Source: Candidatus Krumholzibacteriota bacterium (GTDB taxonomy: Bacteria > Krumholzibacteriota > Krumholzibacteriia > JACNKJ01). From it: a stretch of 47,910 nt of DNA. Below, in pieces: positions 9,277 through 16,673 of the stretch. The notes under the pieces are model-generated. The model did not search any database. It saw nothing but the letters and a program-made list of their open reading frames with translations, and was not told the DNA's origin. The position numbers and the translations under genes were made by a program. The stretch spans positions 1 to 47,910 of the forward strand of contig JAFGBK010000016.1 in NCBI GenBank assembly GCA_016933175.1, written 5' to 3'. How positions within the stretch are numbered: the stretch's first letter is position 1; each line of letters opens with the position of its first letter.

Positions 9277-10514
9277 TGTCGACCCTGGTGCTGAAGCTGG
9301 CCCTGCGCGGCCTGGGCCGCAACCGGCGGCGGACCCTGCTCTCGGTGGTCGGCGTGGGCGTGGGCTGCGCGGTGGCGCTGCTGTCCGTCAGCATGATGCG
9401 CGGTGCCGTGGAGATGCGCGTGCGCGCCATCGCCGAGAGCGGCATGGGCCACGCGCGCGCCGTGCCGGCCGACTGGCCGCGGACCCGCGAGAGCGCCCTG
9501 CGCCTGGCCGACTGGCGCGCCGAGCTGGCCGCCCTGCGCGCGGCGCCGGAGGTGGCCGTGGCCGCGCCCCGGGCGCGGAGCGAGGGCCTGCTCGGCTTCG
9601 GCACCCGCGTGGCCGGCGTGGAGCTGCTGGGCGTGGAGCCCGAGGCCGAGTGGGCCCTGAGCCGCCTGGCGCGGGCCGTGAACCGGGGGCGCTACCTGGC
9701 CGCCGGCGACTCGTCCGCCACGGTGATCGGCGCGGGCATCGCCGAACGCCTGGACGTCGGCCTGGGCGACGACCTCTTTCTCACCGTCGTCGGCGCCGAC
9801 GGGGAGATGCGCTACGACATGCTGCGCGTGGTCGGGATCATCGAGACGGGAAGCAAGGATATCGACGCGAGCATCTGCCACCTGCCCCTGGCCGAGCTGC
9901 AGCGCGTGACCGAGCGCGCCGGGGCCGGCGAGATCACGCTCCTGCTGCGCGATCCGCGCCGCCTGCGCCGGCTGGTGGCGCGGCTGGACGGGCTGCTGCC
10001 CGCGGGCGACGCGGTGATCGGCTGGGACGTGATCATGCCCAGCATGGGCGGCGACATGAACAGCGACCGCGCCTTCATGGCGTCCCTGGTGGTCATCGTG
10101 ATCCTGGTGGTGGTCCTCGGTGTCACCAGCGCCCAGCTCACGGCCGTCCTCGAGCGCCGGCGCGAGTTCGCCGTCCTGCTGGCCCTGGGCATGAAGGGCG
10201 GCCGCCTGGCCGGCCTGCTGCTGCTGGAGGCGGCCGGCCTCGGCCTGGCCGGCGCGTCGGCGGGACTGGTCCTGGGAACGCCGCTGGTCCACCGCCTGGC
10301 CACGACGGGCTTCGACCTGCGGGCCGTCATGGGCGAGGAGTTCGCCATGGAGGGCGTCCTCTTCGATCCGGTCTTCTACGGGGACATGGGCTCCTGGCTG
10401 CTCCCCTACGCGCTGCTGGTCGCGCTGGGTTCCACCCTGGCCGCGGCGCTCTACCCGGCCTGGTCGGCCCTGCGCACGGACCCGGCCTCCGCGCTCAGCC
10501 TGAGGGAGGGATGA
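9273..10514 (+). CDS. ABC transporter permease (FtsX/LolE/MacB type), second of a pair
   Basis: Translation starts at ATG 9273 within the ATGA overlap with the previous stop, giving 413 residues. The longer open frame upstream is the shadow of the first permease. The layout mirrors that gene: helix 1 at about 18-40 after LALRGLGRNRRRTLL, a periplasmic domain, then three helices from about residue 265, with LERRREFAVLLALGMKGGRL as the FtsX core and a final LRTDPASALSLREG. Sequence similarity to the first permease is modest, so they probably form a heterodimer like LolC/LolE. Another ATGA overlap couples it to the ATPase gene. Confidence 0.9.
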   Translation: MMSTLVLKLALRGLGRNRRRTLLSVVGVGVGCAVALLSVSMMRGAVEMRVRAIAESGMGHARAVPADWPRTRESALRLADWRAELAALRAAPEVAVAAPRARSEGLLGFGTRVAGVELLGVEPEAEWALSRLARAVNRGRYLAAGDSSATVIGAGIAERLDVGLGDDLFLTVVGADGEMRYDMLRVVGIIETGSKDIDASICHLPLAELQRVTERAGAGEITLLLRDPRRLRRLVARLDGLLPAGDAVIGWDVIMPSMGGDMNSDRAFMASLVVIVILVVVLGVTSAQLTAVLERRREFAVLLALGMKGGRLAGLLLLEAAGLGLAGASAGLVLGTPLVHRLATTGFDLRAVMGEEFAMEGVLFDPVFYGDMGSWLLPYALLVALGSTLAAALYPAWSALRTDPASALSLREG

Positions 10515-11254
10515 CCATGACACGACCCCTGGTGTCGGCCGTCCGCTTGCGCAAGGACTTCCAGACGGGACCCATCACGGTCCACGCCCTGCGCGGCCTG
10601 GACCTGGACGTGCGCGAGGGCGACTTCCTGGCCATCGTCGGGCCCAGCGGCAGCGGCAAGACCACGCTGCTGAACCTCATGGGCGCCCTGGCCGTGCCCA
10701 CCGGCGGCACGGTGCGCGTCTTCGGCGAGGATCTGGCGGGCCTGAGCCGGCGCCAGCGCGCCGACCTGCGGCTGCGCGCCCTGGGTTTCGTCTTCCAGGC
10801 CTACAACCTGGTCCCCGTGCTGACGGCGCGGGAGAACGTCGAGTTCGTCCTGGAGCTGCGGGGCATGGGCGGCGAGCGGCGGGCGCGGGCCGAGGCGGTG
10901 CTCGCCGAGCTGGGGCTGAGCGAGCTGGCCGACCGGCGGCCCGGCGCCATGTCGGGCGGCCAGCAGCAGCGCGTGGCCGTGGCCCGGGCCGTGGCCGCGC
11001 GCCCGCGCCTGGTGCTGGCCGACGAGCCCACGGCGAACCTCGACGGCGAGAACGCCGAGGCCCTGCTGCGCATGATGCGCCGCCTGCGCGACGAGCAGGG
11101 CATGACCTTCGTCTTCTCCACCCACGATCCGCGCGTGGTGGCCCACGCCTCGCGCGTGGTCACCCTCGTCGACGGTCTCGTGGCCGCCGACGAGGATCGG
11201 AACGGCCCCCCACCGGAAGGCGGCGCGGAGGATGGCGGCGCGGCCCGGGCATAG
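10511..11254 (+). CDS. ABC transporter ATP-binding protein (LolD/MacB type)
   Basis: This 247-residue cytoplasmic ATPase starts at ATG 10511, which overlaps the second permease's stop and follows a GAGGGAGGG site. All nucleotide-binding motifs are intact: Walker A GPSGSGKT (44-51), Q-loop in FVFQAYN, signature MSGGQ (147-151), Walker B LVLADEP (167-173) with Glu172, D-loop NLD and the H-loop STHD. The closest families are LolD and the MacB nucleotide-binding domain, both of which drive FtsX-type permeases. A 20-residue C-terminal tail rich in Gly/Pro/Glu overlaps the start of the next gene by 23 bp. Together with the two permeases it forms a complete exporter. Confidence 0.95.
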   Translation: MTMTRPLVSAVRLRKDFQTGPITVHALRGLDLDVREGDFLAIVGPSGSGKTTLLNLMGALAVPTGGTVRVFGEDLAGLSRRQRADLRLRALGFVFQAYNLVPVLTARENVEFVLELRGMGGERRARAEAVLAELGLSELADRRPGAMSGGQQQRVAVARAVAARPRLVLADEPTANLDGENAEALLRMMRRLRDEQGMTFVFSTHDPRVVAHASRVVTLVDGLVAADEDRNGPPPEGGAEDGGAARA

Positions 11255-12521
11255 GATCCGCGCGCGGGCGGCGGCCGCGGCGCTGCTGCTGGCGGCGACG
11301 CTCCTCGCGGCGGCGCGCGGCGCCCGAGGCGCCGGGCTGTGGTCCGCCGAAGACGGCGAGCGCTGGCTGCGCCTGACCACTACCCTCAAGAGCACGGGCC
11401 TGGTCGCTCGGGCGCCGGCCGACAGCGTCCTCTACCCCGAGCGGTGGAGCGCCGCGTCCCTGTGGCGCCTGCGCCTGGACCTCGACGCGCGGCCGGCTCC
11501 CTGGCTGGCCGTGGAGGCCGCCTACCTGCAGCGCCTGCAGACGCTGTCGGCCGGCGCCGGCGCGGCCCTGGGCAAGGGCATCCTGCCCGCGGCGGGCGCG
11601 GCGCCCTACCGCGTCGATCCCCTGGAGGGCGCCCTGGTCGAGGCGGAAGGCCTCGCCTGGCGCCACGAGCTGGACCGCGCCGCCGTCCGGCTGCAGCGGG
11701 GGCGCCTCGAGGCGATTCTTGGCCGGCAGGGCGTCGGCTGGGGTCGCGCCGTGCTCCTGGGCGCCGTGGACGTCTTCTCGCCCTTCAGCCCCCTGGAGCA
11801 CGACCGCGAGTGGCGGCGCGGCGTGGACGCCGCGCGCCTGCGCCTGGCCGGGCCCGTGTCCCTGGACGCCGTGGCCGTCCTGGGCGAGATCGGCGACCGC
11901 TCGGCCTTCCTGGTCCGCGCCTACGGGTATCACGGCCGCCTGGACGGCGAGCTGATCGTCGGCAAGCGGCGCGAGGACGTCATGGCGGGCCTGGTTCTAT
12001 CGGCCGTCGCCGGCGACGCGGAGCTGCACTTCGACGCGGCCTGGTTCGGGCTGGACGAATTCGAGAGCGATCCCGCCATCGGCCGCGACAGCGACGCGGT
12101 GGTCAAGGCGACACTCGGCGGCTCCTGGAGCGCGGACCTGCACGGCCCGCTCCTGCTGCTCGGCGAGCTGCACTACTGCGGCTTCGGCGTCGAGGACGTG
12201 GCCGCGCTGGACGCCGCCGGCGACGACCTCGCGGAGCGGCTCCTGCACGGCGACCTCCAGGTGCTGGGCCGGCGCGCCGCGGCCCTCCAGGCCAGCTGGG
12301 GCGTCGACCTGGCCGCGAGCCTCGGCGCCGCGTGGCTCCTCAGCATCGAGGACGGCTCGGGAGTGGCGACGCTCTCGGCCGACTGGACCGTCTCCGACGA
12401 GCTCTCCCTCTCGGCCCGCGGCTACCTGGCCCACGGCGCCCGGCCGGCGGGCGGCGCGGCCCGCAGCGAGCACGGCGGCACGCCGGCCAGCCTCCTCGTC
12501 CAGATGAGCTTCACCTTCTAG
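11232..12521 (+). CDS. Probable outer-membrane beta-barrel protein of the ABC operon
   Basis: The 429-residue product has an Arg-rich signal peptide (about 1-33, ending ARGAG). It then shows repeated amphipathic strand-like segments typical of a porin-like barrel, such as LWRLRLDLDARPAPWLAVEA and AELHFDAAWFGLDEF. It ends in LVQMSFTF, whose terminal Phe is the usual signal for BAM-dependent insertion. I do not recognise a named family. It overlaps the ATPase gene by 23 bp, so it belongs to the same operon. That position suggests it is the outer-membrane partner or acceptor of the material moved by the ABC exporter and the LolA-like carrier. This role is inference. Confidence 0.8.
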   Translation: MAARPGHRIRARAAAAALLLAATLLAAARGARGAGLWSAEDGERWLRLTTTLKSTGLVARAPADSVLYPERWSAASLWRLRLDLDARPAPWLAVEAAYLQRLQTLSAGAGAALGKGILPAAGAAPYRVDPLEGALVEAEGLAWRHELDRAAVRLQRGRLEAILGRQGVGWGRAVLLGAVDVFSPFSPLEHDREWRRGVDAARLRLAGPVSLDAVAVLGEIGDRSAFLVRAYGYHGRLDGELIVGKRREDVMAGLVLSAVAGDAELHFDAAWFGLDEFESDPAIGRDSDAVVKATLGGSWSADLHGPLLLLGELHYCGFGVEDVAALDAAGDDLAERLLHGDLQVLGRRAAALQASWGVDLAASLGAAWLLSIEDGSGVATLSADWTVSDELSLSARGYLAHGARPAGGAARSEHGGTPASLLVQMSFTF

Positions 12522-12567
12522 CGGTCGTATCCGGCGCGCGGCCATCCGCAACTCGCGCCATCGCCGG

Positions 12568-15063
12568 TCAGTAGTAGAGGCGGATCAGGAAGGGGTACTC
12601 CTGGTCCTCGGGATTGGCCTCGCAGGCCCGGCGCAGCGCCCGCAGGCCGAGGGCGTCGCTGCCCCGCAGCCGGTGATAGAGGCTCTCGGTGAGCAGGCGG
12701 TTGCCCGCGACGAAGCGGTCCATGAGGGCGGGATCGGGGATGTTCGTGAAGACCGTCCCGACGTCGATGCGGCGCTCGGCCAGGAAGCGCAGGTTGGCGG
12801 CGAGGTTGCCCTCGTCCAGGCAGGCCGGCGCGAAGAACTCGGTGTAGGAGCGGTCGTCCGTGTTGATACCGCTGCCGCCCTCCCAGCCCGCGACGGCCGC
12901 GCCGTCGAGCACCAGGGTCGCCGCCAGGTGGTGGGGTTCCGCGTAGAAGTGCTCGTCCGGCCCGGTGCGGGCCACGGCGGCGGCCCAGTCCCCGAAGTCG
13001 ATCCGGATCGGCTCGCGCGAGCCCAGCAGCACGGCGTGGTAGTGCCCGAGCCAGACCGTGCAGTGCGGGAAGACGGCGTGGAAGGTGCGGATGAGACCTT
13101 GCAGATCCTCCGTCCGCAGCTTGTGCAGGGGCAGGTACTGGCTGACGACGCCGCCCGGGTTGAGGCGCTCCCGGCACAGGACGAAGTACTCCCGCGTATA
13201 GAGGTTCGCCGAGCCGAGGATGGGGTGGGTCGGGTCGCAGGAGATCAGGTCGTAGCGCCGGGGCGTCCGCTGCAGGTGGTGCCGGCCGTCGCCGGCGATG
13301 ATCGACAGCCGCGGATCCGCGACCACGTCGTGGTTCAGGTCGCGATAGAAGCGCGCCGCGTCCTTCAGGCCCGCCACCAGCTCCACGCACTCGATGGACG
13401 CCACCTCGGGATGGGCGGCGATGGCCGAGGTCGTCACGCCGATGCCGAAGCCGATGACGAGGACGTCCCGGCACCCGGCGCCCAGGAAGAAGGGGAAGTG
13501 GCCCACCATCTTCACGACCTTGACGGCGTCGTAGCTCGCGCCGATGACGGCGCTGTTGTTGACGTAAGTGTGGAGGGACCGCGCCCGCGCGCCCCGATCC
13601 CGCCCCACCGCCAGGGTCCCCTCCACCGACTCGCGGTAGAAGAGCACCTCGCGGTCCGCGCGGGTGAACGAGGGCGGCAGGATGCGCAGCTCCGGGCCGA
13701 AGGCGACCAGCGCCGCGAGGGCCGCCGCGGCGGCGGCGAGGCCGACGCGGGCGGGCCGGCCCGCGCGCGGCCGTCGCTGGAGCTGGATGACCAGCGCGGC
13801 GGCAGCCAGCAGAGCGACGACGAGCAGCGCCGACCGGGCCGCTCCCAGCGCTGGGATCAGCAGGAAGGCCGCGGCGAGGGGGCCGGCGACGGCGCCGGCG
13901 GTGTTGACCATGAGCACGAGGCCGACGTCCCGGCCGAGGGTCGCCCGCGAGGCGGCCATGCGGCAGGCCAGGGGGAAGGCGTAGCCGGAGCACACCGCCG
14001 GCGGCACGACGACGAGCAGGGAGGCCACGGCGGGCAGCAGCAGCACGCGCGCGAGCGGGCTGGCCAGCGCGGCCTGGAAGGGGAACATGAGGACGCGCGG
14101 CAGGTGGAGGAGCAGGAGCAGCCCCAGCCCGGCGAGCCCGGCCATGAGCGCCAGGACGCGGAGCAGGGACCGCGGGTGGTCGCCCGCGTCGCGCCCCCGC
14201 CGCGCGAAGAGCGCGCCGCCCGCGAACAGGCCGAGGATCACGAGGGACGACACCAGGGCGAAGGTGTAGCTGGTGTTGGTGAAGTAGACGCGGAAGATCC
14301 GCAACCAGATGACCTGCAGGGCCAGCATGGCGAAGCCGCAGGCGGCGGTCCCCGTCAGGGCGATCCGCGCCAGGATCGCCGGATCGGCCATCTCCTGCGA
14401 GGCGGCGGCGGCGGGCGGCGCGGCGGCCTCGGCGAACCGCCTCGGCGCGAAGAGCCAGCCGGCCAGCGCGAGGTTGATGGCGACGGCGACGGCGACGGTG
14501 CCGCGCTGCCCGAGCGTCCCCAGGAGCAGGAAGCCGGCCGCCAGCCCGCCGAGCGCGCTGCCCAGCGTCTCCATGGCGTAGAGCCGGCCGAGGATCGGCG
14601 CGATGGGATCGTCCGGGCCGACGGCGATCCGGCTGACCAGCGGGAACAGCCCCCCCATCAGGAAGGCCGGAGCGGCGAGCAGGCCGGCGGCGAGGACGAA
14701 GACCAGCGCCGCGGACGGTCCCGGGGCGATGCCGGCGGCGGCCAGGGCAGTGTAGATGCGCGGCATCCCCTGCGCGATGGCGAGGTGGCTCAGCGCGCCG
14801 AGAATCCCGATGCCCGCCAGCAGGCCCGCCAGCAGGCGGCCGGGACGATGCCCGTGGGCGACGCGGCCCCAGACGCGGGCCCCCGCGCCGAAGCCGGCCA
14901 TGAAGGACGCGAGGACGAGCGTCGAGGCCGTGACCGTCGTCCCGAGGGCCAGGGCCAGCTGCCGGTACCAGGCGACCTCGTAGATGAGGAAGGTGAATCC
15001 GGCCAGGAAGATGACGACCTGGACGGCGCGAGGCGCGCGAAGGTTGTCGTGGGACTGGCTCAT
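12568..15063 (-). CDS. Integral membrane protein fused to a spermidine-synthase-like domain
   Basis: Translation probably starts at ATG 15063 (MSQSHDN), preceded by a GGGAG site. The in-frame open sequence further upstream overlaps the divergent dehydrogenase gene and reads as its shadow. The 831-residue product begins with a dozen or so hydrophobic helices (about 10-475), starting VVIFLAGFTFLIYEVAWYRQ, a signature of membrane-bound spermidine-synthase-like proteins. A Rossmann-fold domain follows, with VLVIGFGIGVTTSAIA (about 530-545), an acidic ECVEL strand end, GDGRHHL (about 590) and YDLISCDPTHP. True spermidine synthases have GGGDG and an Asp-based aminopropyl-transfer motif. Here the first is GFGIG, so activity on putrescine is uncertain. 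It may be a methyl- or aminopropyl-transferase for another substrate. No polyamine genes lie nearby. Confidence 0.85.
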   Translation of the reverse strand: MSQSHDNLRAPRAVQVVIFLAGFTFLIYEVAWYRQLALALGTTVTASTLVLASFMAGFGAGARVWGRVAHGHRPGRLLAGLLAGIGILGALSHLAIAQGMPRIYTALAAAGIAPGPSAALVFVLAAGLLAAPAFLMGGLFPLVSRIAVGPDDPIAPILGRLYAMETLGSALGGLAAGFLLLGTLGQRGTVAVAVAINLALAGWLFAPRRFAEAAAPPAAAASQEMADPAILARIALTGTAACGFAMLALQVIWLRIFRVYFTNTSYTFALVSSLVILGLFAGGALFARRGRDAGDHPRSLLRVLALMAGLAGLGLLLLLHLPRVLMFPFQAALASPLARVLLLPAVASLLVVVPPAVCSGYAFPLACRMAASRATLGRDVGLVLMVNTAGAVAGPLAAAFLLIPALGAARSALLVVALLAAAALVIQLQRRPRAGRPARVGLAAAAAALAALVAFGPELRILPPSFTRADREVLFYRESVEGTLAVGRDRGARARSLHTYVNNSAVIGASYDAVKVVKMVGHFPFFLGAGCRDVLVIGFGIGVTTSAIAAHPEVASIECVELVAGLKDAARFYRDLNHDVVADPRLSIIAGDGRHHLQRTPRRYDLISCDPTHPILGSANLYTREYFVLCRERLNPGGVVSQYLPLHKLRTEDLQGLIRTFHAVFPHCTVWLGHYHAVLLGSREPIRIDFGDWAAAVARTGPDEHFYAEPHHLAATLVLDGAAVAGWEGGSGINTDDRSYTEFFAPACLDEGNLAANLRFLAERRIDVGTVFTNIPDPALMDRFVAGNRLLTESLYHRLRGSDALGLRALRRACEANPEDQEYPFLIRLYY

Positions 15064-15315
15064 GGTGGCTCCCGGGCGGTCTCGCGAGGTGGGCCGGGGT
15101 GGTCGGCGCCGGCCGCGGCGGGCCGGAGCGAATGGCGCCGGCCGCGGCGGGACAGCATACCGCGGGCCGGGCGGAGAGGGACAGGGCAAAAGCCGCGCCG
15201 CGAGCCTGGAGCCGCCGCCGGTCCCCGTTTCGACTTCCACCCCGCGGCGCCGGCGTGATAGCGTGGCCCTGCGGCGCCGGTGCAGGCGCATCGCGGCGCA
15301 CGCAATGGACGAACC

Positions 15316-16149
15316 ATGCAGATCGAACGCTACGAGAAGCCCCGCAGCGCGGCCGAGGCCCACGCGCTCCTGAAGCGGGAGGAGAGCGCCGTCATCATCG
15401 GCGGCGGCGCCTTCCTGCGCCTGAGCAACCGGCGCATCGGCTGCGCCATCGACCTGTACGAGGCGGGCCTCGACACCGTGCGCGAGGAGGACGAAGGCCT
15501 CGCCATCGGGGCCATGGCCACCTTCCGCCGCCTCGAGACCGATCCGCTGGTCCGCGCGGCGGCCAGCGGCCTGCTGGCTCGCTGCGTCCGCGGGGTGGCG
15601 GGCGTGCCGCTGCGCAACCTCGTCACGGTGGGCGGCACCGTCGCCGGCCGGTACGGCTTCTCCAACCTCCTGACAGCCCTGCTGGCGCTCGACGCCCGTG
15701 TCACGCTGCACGAGGCGCAAGAGCTGCCCCTGGCCGAGTACCTCGCGCGCAGGCGTGATCCTCTGGATCTCATCACCGGCGTGATCGTGCCCCGCCGCGA
15801 TCTGCGGGCCAGCTTCCAGTGCGTCCAGAAGACCCGCGCCGACTACGCCCTGCTCAACGCGGCCGTCGCGCGGCGCGGAGACCGGTTCCGCATCGCCGTC
15901 GGCGCCCGGCCCGGCCCGGCGCGCCTGGCCGGCGAGGCGATGGCGCATCTGGACGCGGCGTTCGCCGCCGGCGGTGCGGGCGGCCGGTCCCGGACGCGCG
16001 CGACGGAGGCGGCCGCCGTTATCGAGGAAGCCGCGCGCCTGGCCGCCGGCGAGCTCTCCTTCGGCGGCGACGTGCGCGCCTCCGCCTGGTACCGCCGGCA
16101 GGTCTGCGCGCCCCTGGTGCGGCGGGCCCTCGCGGAGGTGACGTCGTGA
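15316..16149 (+). CDS. Molybdenum hydroxylase, FAD-binding subunit (CoxM/XdhB type)
   Basis: The 277-residue protein belongs to the FAD-binding subunit family of xanthine dehydrogenase and CO dehydrogenase. It passes electrons from the iron-sulphur subunit to the final acceptor. Visible landmarks are IIGGGAFLRLSN, in place of the usual AGGTDL phosphate loop, and NLVTVGGTVAGRYGFSNLLTALLALDA, matching the second FAD loop. The C-terminal CO_deh_flav_C-type part contains QKTRADYALLNAAVA. It is the first gene of a three-gene operon, and its stop overlaps the GTG of the next gene by 4 bp. The chosen ATG 15316 follows a weak ribosome-binding site. The loop variation may reflect a changed FAD environment, but the assignment is firm. 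Confidence 0.9.
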   Translation: MQIERYEKPRSAAEAHALLKREESAVIIGGGAFLRLSNRRIGCAIDLYEAGLDTVREEDEGLAIGAMATFRRLETDPLVRAAASGLLARCVRGVAGVPLRNLVTVGGTVAGRYGFSNLLTALLALDARVTLHEAQELPLAEYLARRRDPLDLITGVIVPRRDLRASFQCVQKTRADYALLNAAVARRGDRFRIAVGARPGPARLAGEAMAHLDAAFAAGGAGGRSRTRATEAAAVIEEAARLAAGELSFGGDVRASAWYRRQVCAPLVRRALAEVTS

Positions 16150-16673
16150 CCGTCGAGCTGGAACTCAACGGGCGCCGGCGCACCATCCTCGCCGAGCCGC
16201 AGGAGTCCCTGCTGGACGTGCTGCGCCGCCTGGGCGTCACCAGCGTCCGGCGCGGCTGCGACACCGCCTCCTGCAACACCTGCAGCGTGCTGGTGGACGA
16301 CCGGCTGGTGCCGTCCTGCGCCTTCCCGGCCGCGCGCGCCGCCGGCCACCGGGTCACCACCGTCGAGGGGCTGCCCGCGGCGATCCTCGACCTCGCCCGC
16401 GAGCTGACGGCCGAGGGCGCGGAGCAATGCGGCTTCTGCGGCCCGGCGCTGCTGCTCTCCGTGCACGCCATGCAGCAGGAGCTGACGCGGCCCGGCGCCG
16501 ACGAGATCAACCACTACCTCGCTGGCAACCTCTGCCGCTGCTCCGGCTACGCCGCCCAGCTGAGGGCCATCGAGCGCTACCTGGCGCGCGGCGGCAGGAG
16601 TGGCGGGCAGGCGGGCGGCGGCGAGGCAGGCAGCAGCGCGGCGCGCGAGAGCGAAGCGGGAGAGGCGCCATGA
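16146..16673 (+). CDS. Molybdenum hydroxylase, [2Fe-2S] subunit (CoxS/XdhC type)
   Basis: Translation starts at GTG 16146, inside a GTGA overlap and 7 nt after a GGAGG site. The 175-residue product has the two standard clusters of the family. The plant-ferredoxin-type cluster uses Cys38, Cys43, Cys46 and Cys58 (CDTASCNTC...C). The C-terminal helical cluster uses Cys95, Cys98, Cys130 and Cys132 (CGFC...NLCRCSGY). It relays electrons from the molybdenum subunit to the FAD subunit. A Gly/Ser/Ala-rich tail of about 25 residues follows residue 148 and is atypical. The stop overlaps the start of the large subunit (ATGA). Confidence 0.93.
   Translation: MTVELELNGRRRTILAEPQESLLDVLRRLGVTSVRRGCDTASCNTCSVLVDDRLVPSCAFPAARAAGHRVTTVEGLPAAILDLARELTAEGAEQCGFCGPALLLSVHAMQQELTRPGADEINHYLAGNLCRCSGYAAQLRAIERYLARGGRSGGQAGGGEAGSSAARESEAGEAP

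Noticed and set aside
12673..15258. 861-codon plus-strand frame opposite the spermidine-synthase-like gene
   Set aside because: It is a low-complexity Glu/Gly/Gln/Arg sequence with no recognisable motif, and the minus-strand protein accounts for the constraint.
15064..15948. Upstream in-frame extension (295 codons) of the spermidine-synthase-like gene
   Set aside because: It overlaps most of the divergent FAD-subunit gene, lacks domain character and is unnecessary, because ATG 15063 starts directly before the first membrane helix with a ribosome-binding site.
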